From: an uncultured Candidatus Melainabacteria bacterium
GTDB lineage: Bacteria; Cyanobacteriota; Vampirovibrionia; Gastranaerophilales; Gastranaerophilaceae
Length of the DNA: 42,021 nucleotides
NCBI GenBank assembly: GCA_947361615.1
Contig: CANAJP010000010.1
Location: 1 to 42,021 of the forward strand
Direction of reading: 5' to 3'
Position 1 is the first letter of the stretch. The number at the start of each line of letters is the position of its first letter. The notes beneath the pieces are model-generated. The model saw nothing but the letters and a program-made list of their open reading frames with translations. It was not told the origin of the DNA and ran no database searches. The translations under genes were made by a program, and so were the position numbers. Of this stretch, positions 8,016 to 16,542 are shown piece by piece.

Positions 8016-9334
8016 TAGATTAATTCTCCGTTAATATACCAGGTTTTTGCACCAACGATTTTTACGTTTAGAAATTCCCCTGTACGGTCTGTATCGCAAG
8101 GTATATGAACAATTTTGTTGTTGCGTGTCCGGCCTGTAATGACGTTTTTACCTTTATGGTTTTCAAAGTTTTCGATTAATACTTCCATTTCGCGGCCGAT
8201 GAATTTCTTGTTTGATTTGAGGCAGTTTTCCTTGACCTTGTCATTCAATCGTTTAAGACGTTCAAATTTTGTTTCTTCATCGATGTATTTATCAACCCAT
8301 TTGGCAGCAACAGTTTTTTCGCGCGGAGAGTAAGCGGCTGTGTTTGAATAATCAAGTTCAAATTCATCAATTGCAGTAAGAGTTTCGACGAATTGTTCTT
8401 CTGTTTCTCCCGGGAAACCTGCGATAAAGTCGCTTGTAATCGTAACGTCTTTTACATTATCGCGAACTTTTTGAACAATTTTTGCATAAGTTTCGCGGTC
8501 ATATCTGCGGTTCATTTTTTTGAGAACTTCGCTTGAACCCGATTGCATTGGGATGTGGAAGTATTCACAAACTTTGTCTAATTTCGGCACAATATCGATG
8601 AGTTCATCTGATATATCAGTCGGGTAAGAAGTTACAAATCTTATGCGGAATTTGCCTTCAATTGCGTTCAAATCCTGTAATAATTGCGCTAAACGGTAGT
8701 GCTTATCAGTGAAATCTTTTCCGTAACTGTCAACATTTTGTCCTAGAAGTGTAATTTCTTTATACCCTTGCACGAGAGCGTCTTTTGCTTCTTTGAGGAT
8801 TACTTCAGGAAGTCTTGAGCGTTCGCGGCCACGGGTGTATGGAACGATACAATATGTGCAGAAATTGTTGCAGCCTTCTGTAATCGGAATCCACGCGTTA
8901 ACACTTTTTACACGTTTAATCGGATAATCTTTTGTATCTTCTACACAGTGTGTTTCTTCGCATTCGCAAACCTTTTCGCCCTCGTTTACCTTTTGAATAA
9001 TTTCAGGAAGTTTATAGATATGGTGTGTGCCGAGAACGAAATCAATATAATGTGCGCGTTTAAAAAGTTCTTCGCCTTTTTGCTGCGCTACACAACCGCA
9101 AAAACCGATTTTAATGTCGGGTCTGTTTTTCTTCCATTTCCCCCATAAACCGATTGCGCTGTATGCTTTATCCTCGCTCAACTGGCGGATTGAGCAGGTA
9201 TTAATCATTAATAAATCCGCTTCTTTAGGCTCTTTTGTTTCTACATAGTCAAAATGGGAAAGCATTCCGAGCATTCTTTCCGTGTCGGATTTGTTCATTT
9301 GACAGCCCATTGTTTCAATATATACTTTTTTCAT
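8015..9334 (-). CDS. miaB: tRNA-2-methylthio-N6-dimethylallyladenosine synthase MiaB
   Basis: This 439-residue radical SAM methylthiotransferase adds a methylthio group to i6A37 of tRNAs reading U-starting codons. It has the N-terminal cluster cysteines (ETMGCQMN near 11, INTCSIR near 47, GFCGCVAQQ near 80), the radical SAM motif GCNNFCTYCIVPYTRGRERSR-like CxxxCxxC near residue 155, and a C-terminal TRAM region. Length and motifs match MiaB; the MNKSD and YCIVPYTRG signatures separate it from RimO and MtaB. It sits 2 bases after an MgtC-like gene and is coupled to DUF475 downstream. Confidence 0.93.
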   Translation of the reverse strand: MKKVYIETMGCQMNKSDTERMLGMLSHFDYVETKEPKEADLLMINTCSIRQLSEDKAYSAIGLWGKWKKNRPDIKIGFCGCVAQQKGEELFKRAHYIDFVLGTHHIYKLPEIIQKVNEGEKVCECEETHCVEDTKDYPIKRVKSVNAWIPITEGCNNFCTYCIVPYTRGRERSRLPEVILKEAKDALVQGYKEITLLGQNVDSYGKDFTDKHYRLAQLLQDLNAIEGKFRIRFVTSYPTDISDELIDIVPKLDKVCEYFHIPMQSGSSEVLKKMNRRYDRETYAKIVQKVRDNVKDVTITSDFIAGFPGETEEQFVETLTAIDEFELDYSNTAAYSPREKTVAAKWVDKYIDEETKFERLKRLNDKVKENCLKSNKKFIGREMEVLIENFENHKGKNVITGRTRNNKIVHIPCDTDRTGEFLNVKIVGAKTWYINGELI

Positions 9335-9336
9335 TT

Positions 9337-10041
9337 CTATTCCTTAAATTCCTGTACTGAGAGCGACTCTATGCCGTCTATTTTGTTAAAAACTTTGTAT
9401 GTAGATTCGATAGGGTTTCGGCCAACTACTTCTATGACAACGATGATTTTGGTTCTTTCGCTGTCAGGTTTTTGAATTTTCTTAGTTATTTCAAAAAGCT
9501 TTGGATATTTGTCAATAATCATTTCGTAAATATCGTCCGCACTTTCTGTAGGGCAAGTGAGGTTTACGCTGAGCCTGCGTGTGTTTTTGGTACTTTTGAT
9601 AAGCATAGATTTTTCAAAGACTCTTACGGACACGAGGATTATAATTGAGATTATTGTTGAAATTATTGCAATGGTATAAAGCCCTGCGCCGCATGCCATC
9701 CCGATACTTGCAACCATCCACAATGTCGCAGCGGTTGTAAGCCCGAAAACGGTTGCGCCATGACGAAGAACGGTTCCGCCGCCTATGAAACCGATACCGG
9801 TTACGACCTGAGCGGCAACACGGGCAGTGTCGCGAATTCCGTTTGCGTGTTCGTCAGTTACGACCGTTGGAAATCCGTAGATTGAAATAATTGTAAACAG
9901 ACATGCTCCAAGGCACACGAGAATATTTGTTCTCAATCCTGCGTATTTGTTTGTCATTTCGCGCTCTAAACCTACGGCAAACCCGAGCATACAAGCGCTA
10001 AATACCCTTAGTAAAATATCTAAAGTTGAACCTATTTCCAT
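9337..10041 (-). CDS. MgtC/SapB family membrane protein
   Basis: This 234-residue protein has four to five N-terminal hydrophobic helices in residues 1-140 and a soluble C-terminal domain that looks ACT-like. MgtC signatures are visible: GFAVGLEREMTNKYAGLRTN near residue 20, VVTGIGFIGGGTVLR near 85 and GLTTAATLWMVASIGMACGAG near 105. MgtC proteins act in magnesium-limited growth and modulate ATP synthase in pathogens; the role here is unknown. It is first in the MgtC-miaB-DUF475 operon, with an aaaaggg ribosome site before the ATG, divergent from folE2. Confidence 0.87.
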   Translation of the reverse strand: MEIGSTLDILLRVFSACMLGFAVGLEREMTNKYAGLRTNILVCLGACLFTIISIYGFPTVVTDEHANGIRDTARVAAQVVTGIGFIGGGTVLRHGATVFGLTTAATLWMVASIGMACGAGLYTIAIISTIISIIILVSVRVFEKSMLIKSTKNTRRLSVNLTCPTESADDIYEMIIDKYPKLFEITKKIQKPDSERTKIIVVIEVVGRNPIESTYKVFNKIDGIESLSVQEFKE

Positions 10042-10094
10042 TTTCTATCCCTTTTCTTATCTGATATTAACATTAAAAAAATGTTTGGGCAAGT

Positions 10095-10122
10095 TTGCAC
10101 CGTTGCTTTTTTATGTTAAGAT
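10095..10122 (+). promoter_or_regulatory. Promoter of folE2, apparently leaderless
   Basis: The -35 is TTGCAC (10095-10100), the spacer is 16 bases, and the -10 is TAAGAT (10117-10122) with an extended TGT before it. The -10 ends only 6 bases before the folE2 ATG at 10129, so transcription would begin at or near the start codon. No Shine-Dalgarno is present. Confidence 0.55.
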
Positions 10123-10128
10123 TGTCCT

Positions 10129-10923
10129 ATGAAAGATGTACAAAAATTCAAAGATAATAGAGAAGTTGATATTCAAAAAGTCGGGATTAAGAATTTTGAA
10201 CTTCCGCTTTTAATTCAACGTAAAGATAGCCCTGAACCTCAGGTTGTGTTCGGTAAAGCCAGAGTTAATGTTTCATTGCCGCGTGATTATAAGGGTACAC
10301 ACATGTCACGTTTTGTTGAGGTTTTGACTGAATGGCAGACGAAAAATTTGCAAGGATTTGACATTAAACACTGTCTTGAAAAAATCGTTAAATACCTTGA
10401 GGCTGAAAGCGGTGACTTAGAATTTAAGTTTAAATATTTTATCAATAAGAAAGCGCCTGTGACCTCTAATGTTGCGACGATGGGTTATGATTGCTCTTTT
10501 GAGGGGCATATTGAAAACGATAAGTTTAAGTTTACTCTCGGAACAGTTGTTCCTGTGACTACGCTTTGCCCTTGCTCAAAAGAAATTTCAGATAACGGCG
10601 CACACAATCAGCGCGCAATGATTTCTGTAAAAGTTTCTTATGATGAAGAAGCACAAAGTATCTGGCTTGAAGATTTGATTGCAGTTGTCGAATCCTGCGC
10701 GTCGTGTGAGGTTTATCCGCTTTTAAAACGCGAAGATGAAAAGTTCGTGACCGAAAAAGCGTGGAATAACCCTAAATTTGTAGAGGATGTTTTGCGTGAT
10801 GTGGTTACGGCACTTCGCAAATCTCCGCTTGTTAAAGAATTTGAAGTTGATTGTGAAGCGTTTGAAAGTATTCATAACCACTCGGCATGGGCTTATCAGA
10901 AAGAAAGTAAGGAGATTAAGTGA
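10129..10923 (+). CDS. folE2: GTP cyclohydrolase FolE2 (type IB)
   Basis: This 264-residue enzyme converts GTP to 7,8-dihydroneopterin triphosphate, the first step of folate (or queuosine precursor) synthesis. Family marks are the N-terminal QKVGIKNFELPL, GTHMSRFVE near residue 60, the catalytic cysteine in TLCPCSKEISD near 147, and the following GAHNQR. Length and the CPCSKE motif fit FolE2 rather than FolE1 or QueF. Its stop overlaps the rpiB start (TGATG), so the two are coupled. Confidence 0.92.
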   Translation: MKDVQKFKDNREVDIQKVGIKNFELPLLIQRKDSPEPQVVFGKARVNVSLPRDYKGTHMSRFVEVLTEWQTKNLQGFDIKHCLEKIVKYLEAESGDLEFKFKYFINKKAPVTSNVATMGYDCSFEGHIENDKFKFTLGTVVPVTTLCPCSKEISDNGAHNQRAMISVKVSYDEEAQSIWLEDLIAVVESCASCEVYPLLKREDEKFVTEKAWNNPKFVEDVLRDVVTALRKSPLVKEFEVDCEAFESIHNHSAWAYQKESKEIK

Positions 10924-11354
10924 TGAAAATCGCAATCGGCTCCGATCACGGCGGGTTTAATTACAAGAATAAAATTAAAGAATATTTGACGTCAAGCGGA
11001 ATTGTGTTTGTGGACGCCGGAACCTACTCATTAGCGGCCTGTGATTACCCAGAAATCGCGCACAAGGTTGCCGGAATGGTCGTAGCAGGTGAAGTCGATA
11101 GAGGCATTTTGATTTGCGGAACAGGTATCGGAATGTCAATCGCGGCTAATAAAACCGTTGGAATACGCGCAGCGCTTTGTTCTGACACGTTTTCAGCTAG
11201 AGCTACCCGTGAACATAATGATTCAAATATCCTTTGCCTTGGCGAACGTGTTCTCGGTGAAGGGCTTATGCTTGATATTGTAAAAATATGGCTTGAAACT
11301 CCGTTTTCTCAGGGGGAACGCCATCAAAAACGTATTAGTATGATAGAAAAATAG
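10923..11354 (+). CDS. rpiB: Ribose-5-phosphate isomerase B
   Basis: The start is the ATG overlapping the folE2 stop; a GTG at 10920 is also in frame but unlikely. The 143-residue protein interconverts ribose-5-phosphate and ribulose-5-phosphate. RpiB/LacAB signatures are IGSDHGGFNYK at the N-terminus, DYPEIAHKVA near 42, GILICGTGIGMSIAANK near 62 and HNDSNILCLGERVLG near 98. It would feed ribose-5-phosphate to the PRPP synthase encoded at 28.6 kb. Confidence 0.92.
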   Translation: MKIAIGSDHGGFNYKNKIKEYLTSSGIVFVDAGTYSLAACDYPEIAHKVAGMVVAGEVDRGILICGTGIGMSIAANKTVGIRAALCSDTFSARATREHNDSNILCLGERVLGEGLMLDIVKIWLETPFSQGERHQKRISMIEK

Positions 11355-11363
11355 GAAAGAATA

Positions 11364-11753
11364 ATGGAAAACTTAGATTCAAAAATGCTGGCTTGCGTCA
11401 TTGCAAGAACTCTTGATGACAATTTAGGAAAAAATATTTCAGTTTTAAATATCAGTAATGTTTCATCACTTGCAGATTATTTCGTTATTGTAACCGGTGA
11501 TTCAACTCCGCAGGTTCGCGCACTCACCGAAAATACATCTTTACGAGTAAAAGAACTTTTCCACAGACTTCCGCTAAAAGTTGAAAATGACGCGAAAAAT
11601 CGTTGGAATTTAATTGATTACGGTGACGTAGTTGTCCACGTTTTGCACAAAGATGAACGCGACGCTTATGCAATCGAAAAATTCTGGAGCAACTCATTCT
11701 CTGTTGACGAAAATGAATGGATGGAAATTTCTAAACAATATTCTAAATATTAA
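11364..11753 (+). CDS. rsfS: Ribosomal silencing factor RsfS
   Basis: This 129-residue Iojap-family protein binds ribosomal protein L14 on the 50S subunit and blocks subunit joining in stationary phase. The fold is recognised from VLNISNVSSLADYFVIVTG at residues 24-42, KVENDAKNRWNLIDYGDVVVHV near 74-95 and DAYAIEKFW near 105. The start follows ataggaaagaata, and the gene lies 9 bases after rpiB in the same transcript. Confidence 0.92.
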   Translation: MENLDSKMLACVIARTLDDNLGKNISVLNISNVSSLADYFVIVTGDSTPQVRALTENTSLRVKELFHRLPLKVENDAKNRWNLIDYGDVVVHVLHKDERDAYAIEKFWSNSFSVDENEWMEISKQYSKY

Positions 11754-11758
11754 TGAAG

Positions 11759-11786
11759 TTGCAATTTTCTTAAAATAATGTATAAT
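11759..11786 (+). promoter_or_regulatory. Sigma-70-type promoter of the PilZ gene
   Basis: TTGCAA (11759-11764) and TATAAT (11781-11786) are separated by 16 bases, just after the rsfS stop. Here the ATG is 20 bases further and has a proper aaaaaaggaag ribosome site, so this is a conventional leader. Confidence 0.65.
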
Positions 11787-11805
11787 AATCAAAAAAGGAA
11801 GAATT

Positions 11806-12390
11806 ATGAGAGAATTATTGGAAAAAGGTAAAAGAATAACAGTTGTTCCGACTGATTTCAGAAACGCGAACAAAGGCACTATCACTGAGGTTTCATCAGA
11901 AGGTTTCATCGTAGAACTCGATTATGAGCCAAAAGGAATGCTGAAACGCAACTACTGTGAATTTTTTACCAATAACCAGTACGGAACTCTTTATTTCACA
12001 TCGTTCCCGCACGAAATCAACGGTAAAACTTTGAGAATTGCAAATCCGTCAAAACATAAATATCTACAACGCCGTCAATACACACGTGTCAAATATAATC
12101 ACGATTTAGATATTTTAAACGGTGACGACAAACATAATATCCACACTTTTGACGTTTCTGCCGGCGGTATGAAGTTTAAATGTAATGAAGCTATCAATAT
12201 TGACGCTGAATACAAAGTCGTTCTTCCGCTATCTTCTGTTCAAAACGTTGAATGCTTATTTATTCCGATAAGAATTGAAAAAGGTGACGGCTACACTGTT
12301 TCAGGTAAATTCTCATATATTACAGAGAGAGATAGAATGGTTCTAACTCAATTCTGCGCTAAAAGAAGTATAGAAATTAGAAACAAATGA
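11806..12390 (+). CDS. PilZ-domain protein, probable cyclic-di-GMP receptor
   Basis: This 194-residue protein has an N-terminal ~85-residue region resembling the YcgR-like flagellar brake domain (VPTDFRNANKGTITEVSSEG) and a C-terminal PilZ domain. The ligand motifs are both present: RRQYTRVKYN near residue 88 (RxxxR) and FDVSAGGMKFK near 115 (D/NxSxxG). PilZ proteins bind cyclic-di-GMP and often control pili or motility, of note given the pilin-like genes nearby, though no direct link is shown. It overlaps the next gene by 4 bases. Confidence 0.85.
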   Translation: MRELLEKGKRITVVPTDFRNANKGTITEVSSEGFIVELDYEPKGMLKRNYCEFFTNNQYGTLYFTSFPHEINGKTLRIANPSKHKYLQRRQYTRVKYNHDLDILNGDDKHNIHTFDVSAGGMKFKCNEAINIDAEYKVVLPLSSVQNVECLFIPIRIEKGDGYTVSGKFSYITERDRMVLTQFCAKRSIEIRNK

Positions 12391-13406
12391 GCCTAGTTAA
12401 GTTATATAAACATAAAAATAGAAAAGTTCTGTTTACGACTCCGTCGCATAGCCAGAGCTTTTTTATTGTACATAAATTTTTGCAGTTCTACAAACATGAT
12501 ATTTCAGAAACAGATGCACACGATCCCGTGACAGCTCTGGAACAGGCTGAAAAGCGGGCGGCAACGATTTATGGCTCTAAATATACAAAATTTCTTACGA
12601 ATGGCTCTACTTCAGGTATAATCGCGGCCGTCCTTGCCTCTGTGAAACGCGGAGATAAGGTTTTGGTGTGGAAGCACGCGCACCCATGTCACTTGAATGC
12701 AATTAAACTTGCCGGTGCTGAACCCGTATTTTATGATTTGCCTTTTATCAAAGATTGGGGTGTTTATGGTAAATTTGACATTTCGACACTGTCTGGTGAC
12801 GGAATAGCGGCAATTATCATCGCATCGCCTAGTTATGAGGGAATTGTTTCCGATATTCCACTCGTTAGTGACATTTGCCATCAGAAAAATATTAAATTAA
12901 TTGTTGATGAAGCGCACGGAGCTTTGTATCCGTTTTCCGAAAGACTTCCAAAATCATCTGTTGGAATTGCTGATTTTACGGTTCAATCCTTGCATAAAAC
13001 TGCTGGCGGATTAAACCCGACTGCGTTATTGCATTCTAAAGAAATTGATCCTACAGATGCGCTTGCAATGATTAATACAACGTCGCCATCTTATCCGTTG
13101 CTGATGACTATTGAGGCAAATATTAATTTCTTGAATTCTCAACGTGGCCGTAAAAAACTGGAAAATCTTATTGATTTGATTGAAGAGTTGCGCCAAACTT
13201 GTAAAAATGTCCAGTTTTACGGTGATGATGTTACAAAAATCCTTATAAAAAAAGACGAAATGAACGGTTTCGAACTTTCTGAATACCTTTTTGAAGAATG
13301 TGGAATTGAGGATGAGAAAACAAATTCTATATCAACAATGCTTTTGACTGGAATCGGCACATCAACGAAAAAAATAAAACTCTTGAATAAAGTCTTGACT
13401 AAATAG
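12387..13406 (+). CDS. Short Orn/Lys/Arg decarboxylase-family PLP protein
   Basis: This 339-residue protein has the major PLP domain of the fold-type I Orn/Lys/Arg decarboxylase family: FLTNGSTSGIIAAVLA near residue 70, IASPSYEGIVSDI near 145, IVDEAHGALYPF near 170 and the PLP lysine in VQSLHKTAGGLNPTALL near 195. Family members are usually over 450 residues; this one ends soon after the large domain, with only a short C-terminal segment. It may be a minimal family form or a shortened gene. Its substrate cannot be deduced. The start overlaps the PilZ stop by 4 bases. Its last bases contain the promoter of the next gene. Confidence 0.8.
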   Translation: MSLVKLYKHKNRKVLFTTPSHSQSFFIVHKFLQFYKHDISETDAHDPVTALEQAEKRAATIYGSKYTKFLTNGSTSGIIAAVLASVKRGDKVLVWKHAHPCHLNAIKLAGAEPVFYDLPFIKDWGVYGKFDISTLSGDGIAAIIIASPSYEGIVSDIPLVSDICHQKNIKLIVDEAHGALYPFSERLPKSSVGIADFTVQSLHKTAGGLNPTALLHSKEIDPTDALAMINTTSPSYPLLMTIEANINFLNSQRGRKKLENLIDLIEELRQTCKNVQFYGDDVTKILIKKDEMNGFELSEYLFEECGIEDEKTNSISTMLLTGIGTSTKKIKLLNKVLTK

Positions 13407-13423
13407 CAAACATGCTCCATAAT
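13395..13423 (+). promoter_or_regulatory. Promoter of pilin-like gene 1
   Basis: TTGACT (13395-13400), a 17-base spacer and CATAAT (13418-13423). The -35 lies inside the last codons of the upstream PLP gene. The same TTGACTAAATA start and spacing recur before pilin-like genes 2 and 3. The mRNA would carry gaaaggatgg as ribosome site before the ATG at 13448. Confidence 0.7.
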
Positions 13424-13447
13424 AATATAGAAAGGATGGAAATTATT

Positions 13448-14599
13448 ATGAAAAACAAGATTGACTTAACATGTGCAGGGGGGGGGGGGCCTCTCTTAGG
13501 TATAAGTAGTGAGGCGTTCACACCCTCCTGTCATGCTGAACTTGTTTCAGCATCTGTCACATGTAGCGAACCATTGGGATTGAAAAACGTTGAACATACG
13601 TCAGTAACGTTGGACAGCTCCCGAAACGAGTTCGGGATGACAGTCACTGAGCGGCATCCATACGTTACCCTGCGGGCTGTCGCCTTCACCATGGCGGAAA
13701 TACTCTTATCCCTAACAATCATCGGTGTGGTCGCGGCGATAACGTTACCGTCATTGACAGGAAACATTAACGAGCGGACTTGGAACACCCAGCGCAAAGC
13801 GCTTTATGCCCGTATGTCGCAGGCGATTTCGCTAATGCCGGCATTGAATGGATACGGGGCAAATATAGAAGATGCTGCTGAAACTTTCATAACGGCCGGA
13901 CTTTCAAAAGTTTTTAAAATTAATAATATATGTGATAATAGCCATCTAAATGATTGTGGTTTACCTGACGAATTTATTGACGGAGGAGGCTCAAAACAAA
14001 GTTTACCAATTCAAGTTCAAGATTTAAATTCTGGTATTATAACAGTTCTTGGTACGATTTCTGTTAAAAATACGAAAGCAGCAGCATTTGAGACAGCAAA
14101 TGGAGAATCAATTTTAACGTTTTATAACCCGAATTGTAGCGCTGAAAATAATGAAGTCGTACTTAATGATGGTTCTCAGCCAGGTTGGGTAGTAAAACAA
14201 CAAGTTTGTGTCAATTTTGTATATGATTTAAATGGTAACAAAGGTCCCAATACTTTAGGAAAAGATATTGGCACCATGTCTGTTATGTATTCATCAGATT
14301 CCAAAGTAGTTATGCCGGTGGCTCCAAGAGCTGTTACTGGTAGTATGACTCAAGCATTAGCTACCGCTGCGTGTAGAAAACTTGATGATGGTCAGTATAG
14401 GCTGCCAAATATTGAAGAGGTTTTAGCGGTATATTATAACAGATTGATCTATTCTAATTCAGCGTTCGGCTCAAATAGTAAAGTTTGGACATCAACTACA
14501 ATCGATGCTAATAATGTTTATACCTTTGGCTATGATTGGGGACGGAAATTTGCTGCCGCTAAGGGTAGTTCCGCGGGTGTATTCTGCTTAAAACGTTAA
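13448..14599 (+). CDS. Phase-variable pilin-like protein 1, frame intact
   Basis: The start is the ATG preceded by gaaaggatggaaattatt; an in-frame ATG at 13412 precedes this ribosome site. The 383-residue protein has an unusually long leader (79 residues) with MKNKIDLTCA, four glycines from a 12-G tract, PLLGI and a palindromic insert. The prepilin-type segment AFTMAEILLSLTIIGVVAAITLPS follows, with E5 and a hydrophobic helix. The conserved middle holds NERTWNTQRKALYAR, INNICDNSHLNDCG, KAAAFETANGESI and CVNFVYDLNGNKGPNT. The end (YRLPNIEEVLAVYYN, then WTSTT, ending GVFCLKR) resembles DUF1566/Lcl_C lectin-like domains. The residue before F is Ala rather than Gly, so processing may be less efficient. 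A shared terminator follows. Confidence 0.85.
   Translation: MKNKIDLTCAGGGGPLLGISSEAFTPSCHAELVSASVTCSEPLGLKNVEHTSVTLDSSRNEFGMTVTERHPYVTLRAVAFTMAEILLSLTIIGVVAAITLPSLTGNINERTWNTQRKALYARMSQAISLMPALNGYGANIEDAAETFITAGLSKVFKINNICDNSHLNDCGLPDEFIDGGGSKQSLPIQVQDLNSGIITVLGTISVKNTKAAAFETANGESILTFYNPNCSAENNEVVLNDGSQPGWVVKQQVCVNFVYDLNGNKGPNTLGKDIGTMSVMYSSDSKVVMPVAPRAVTGSMTQALATAACRKLDDGQYRLPNIEEVLAVYYNRLIYSNSAFGSNSKVWTSTTIDANNVYTFGYDWGRKFAAAKGSSAGVFCLKR
13478..13489 (+). repeat. 12-base G tract, probable phase-variation switch, in frame
   Basis: A run of 12 G starts 10 codons after the ATG at 13448. At this length it encodes four glycines and joins the ATG to the pilin frame. Gain or loss of one G would cause early termination. 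Confidence 0.8.
13529..13642. repeat. Inverted-repeat-bounded palindromic insert in pilin-like gene 1
   Basis: The block opens tgtcatgctgaacttgtttc (with matching tcagcat arm) and closes with the reverse form ending gttcgggatgaca. It is 114 bases, a multiple of three, and reads through as CHAELVSAS at its start. It lies in the leader between the G tract and the prepilin motif. A related block is at 29762-29848 and a single arm at 2107. Confidence 0.7.
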
Positions 14600-14600
14600 T

Positions 14601-14632
14601 AAAAAATCCCGCTCTTGAGCGGGATTTTTTAT
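14601..14632. terminator. Bidirectional terminator, pilin-like gene 1 / accC
   Basis: The stem tcccgct-cttg-agcggga has an A run before and a T run after it, so it would work on both strands. It lies between the stop of pilin-like gene 1 and the convergent accC stop. Confidence 0.85.
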
Positions 14633-14634
14633 TT

Positions 14635-15984
14635 TTATTTACCTTTTCTTTTGTAATAGTCTTCAATGAAGCCTGTGTTGAAGTTTCCACTGATGAAAAC
14701 TTCGTCTTCAATAATGTCCTGATGGAATGGAAGAGTTGTTTCAATACCGGTGATAACATACTCTTTCAATGCACGGTACATTCTTCTTCTTGCTTCATTT
14801 CTGTTTCTGCCCCAGCATATTAACTTACCAATCATAGAATCGTATGTTGGTGGGATTGTGTAATCCTGATATGCGTGGGAGTCAACTCTGACACCAAATC
14901 CGCCAGGGGTTACATAGCCTGTAATTTTACCTGGGTTTGGCATGAAGTTTTTGTCGGGGTTTTCTGCGTTAATACGGCACTCGATTGCGTGGCCGCGAAG
15001 AACAATGTCTTCTTGTTTGAAATCAAGTTTTTCGCCTGCAGCAACAAGGATTTGTTCTCTTACAAGGTCGATGTTTGAAATCATTTCCGTAACACAGTGT
15101 TCAACCTGAATACGTGTGTTCATTTCCATGAAGTACCATTTACCGTCGTGGTCAAGCAAGAATTCGCAGGTTCCAACACCTTCGTAATTGATTGCTTTAG
15201 CCGCGCGAACTGCTGCTGCTCCCATTTCCTGACGTGTTTTTTCGTCAATTGCAGGGGATGGAGCTTCTTCTATTAATTTTTGGTGACGTCTTTGGATAGA
15301 ACAGTCACGTTCGCCTAGGTGAACAACATTTCCGTACTGGTCAGCGAGAATTTGAACCTCTATGTGACGTGGATTTTCAAGGTATTTTTCAGCGTAAACA
15401 TCAGGATTCCCGAAGAAGTTTTGAGCTTCAGTCTGACAAAGGTTCATGTTTGTTTCTACTTCGTCGTCATTGCGAACGATTCTCATACCTTTTCCGCCTC
15501 CGCCTGCGGTTGCTTTCAGGATAATCGGATATCCTGCTTTTTTAGCAAATTCTTTAACTTCTTCCGCTGTTTTAACGATTCCTGTACCAGGGGTAACTGG
15601 AACGTTATTTTCAATCATTGTTTTTCTGGCAGTTGCTTTATCGCCCATTTTTCTCATAGATTCTGCGGATGGACCGATAAATTTAATACCGGATTGTGTG
15701 CAGATATCAACGAAATCGGCTCTTTCTGACATAAAACCGTATCCAGGGTGAATCGCGTCAGCGCCTGAAACTTCAGCAGCTGCGATTATTGCCGGAATGC
15801 TCAAATAGCTTTTTGCGCTAGGTGCCGGCCCGATGCAGTATGCTTCTGTTGCAAGTCTAACGTGGAGTGAATTCGCGTCAGCCTGTGAGTATATCGCAAC
15901 GGTTGGTATTCCTAATTCTCTGCAAGCGCGGATAATTCTTACAGCGATTTCGCCGCGGTTTGCAATTAAAACTTTTCTAAACAT
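14635..15984 (-). CDS. accC: Acetyl-CoA carboxylase, biotin carboxylase subunit
   Basis: This 449-residue subunit carboxylates the biotin on BCCP with ATP and bicarbonate for fatty acid synthesis. Visible motifs are [17 protein letters not shown] at the N-terminus, the glycine-rich ATP-grasp loop [14 protein letters not shown] near residue 160, [21 protein letters not shown] near 235, [12 protein letters not shown] near 287 and [13 protein letters not shown] near 335. It ends the efp-accB-accC group. Confidence 0.95.
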   Translation of the reverse strand: MFRKVLIANRGEIAVRIIRACRELGIPTVAIYSQADANSLHVRLATEAYCIGPAPSAKSYLSIPAIIAAAEVSGADAIHPGYGFMSERADFVDICTQSGIKFIGPSAESMRKMGDKATARKTMIENNVPVTPGTGIVKTAEEVKEFAKKAGYPIILKATAGGGGKGMRIVRNDDEVETNMNLCQTEAQNFFGNPDVYAEKYLENPRHIEVQILADQYGNVVHLGERDCSIQRRHQKLIEEAPSPAIDEKTRQEMGAAAVRAAKAINYEGVGTCEFLLDHDGKWYFMEMNTRIQVEHCVTEMISNIDLVREQILVAAGEKLDFKQEDIVLRGHAIECRINAENPDKNFMPNPGKITGYVTPGGFGVRVDSHAYQDYTIPPTYDSMIGKLICWGRNRNEARRRMYRALKEYVITGIETTLPFHQDIIEDEVFISGNFNTGFIEDYYKRKGK

Positions 15985-16036
15985 ATTCTATTCCTTGTTC
16001 CCGCACGAGCAAAAGGCAGGGGCGGGACTTCCTTTC

Positions 16037-16480
16037 CTATTCAACGTACATTAGAACTTGACCGAATTCGACAGGTTGACCGTTTTCAACGCAAACTTCA
16101 ACGATTTTACCTGAAACTTCTGAGTCGATTTCGTTCATCAATTTCATAGCCTCAACGATACAAACAACGTCACCTTCTTTAACTGTGTCGCCAATTTGAA
16201 CGAAAGGTTTAGCATCAGGTGATGGAGATGTATAGAATGTACCTACCATTGGAGATGTAATAGTTTTTCTGTTGTCAGCTTTTGGAGCTGCCGGAGCAGC
16301 AGCTTGAGCCGGTGCAGGTGCTGCTTGTGCAACAGGAGCTGCTGCAACTGTTTGAACAACGCCTGTAATTTCTTTTCTCAAAGAAACAGCGCAATTTTCA
16401 TCTTCAAGAGTAATTTCTGTCAAGTTATTGTCAGAAAGTATTTTAGCTAATTTTTCAATATAATTTGTATCAATTTTCAT
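16037..16480 (-). CDS. accB: Acetyl-CoA carboxylase biotin carboxyl carrier protein
   Basis: This 147-residue BCCP has an N-terminal helical domain (residues 1-45), an Ala/Pro-rich linker (about 45-70) and a C-terminal biotinyl domain with the biotinylated lysine in [10 protein letters not shown] near residue 113. The MKLMNEI form and the [21 protein letters not shown] thumb segment fit the acetyl-CoA carboxylase carrier. It lies 52 bases upstream of accC on the same strand. Confidence 0.95.
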   Translation of the reverse strand: MKIDTNYIEKLAKILSDNNLTEITLEDENCAVSLRKEITGVVQTVAAAPVAQAAPAPAQAAAPAAPKADNRKTITSPMVGTFYTSPSPDAKPFVQIGDTVKEGDVVCIVEAMKLMNEIDSEVSGKIVEVCVENGQPVEFGQVLMYVE

Positions 16481-16542
16481 TTTCTTCTCCCTAATACATT
16501 AAGAAGAGAAGGCAAAAATGCCTTCTCTGTAAATTTATAATT

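Noticed and set aside
10129-10923. QueF instead of FolE2
   Set aside because: QueF is a different family arrangement; the CPCSKEISD and GAHNQR pattern and length fit FolE2.
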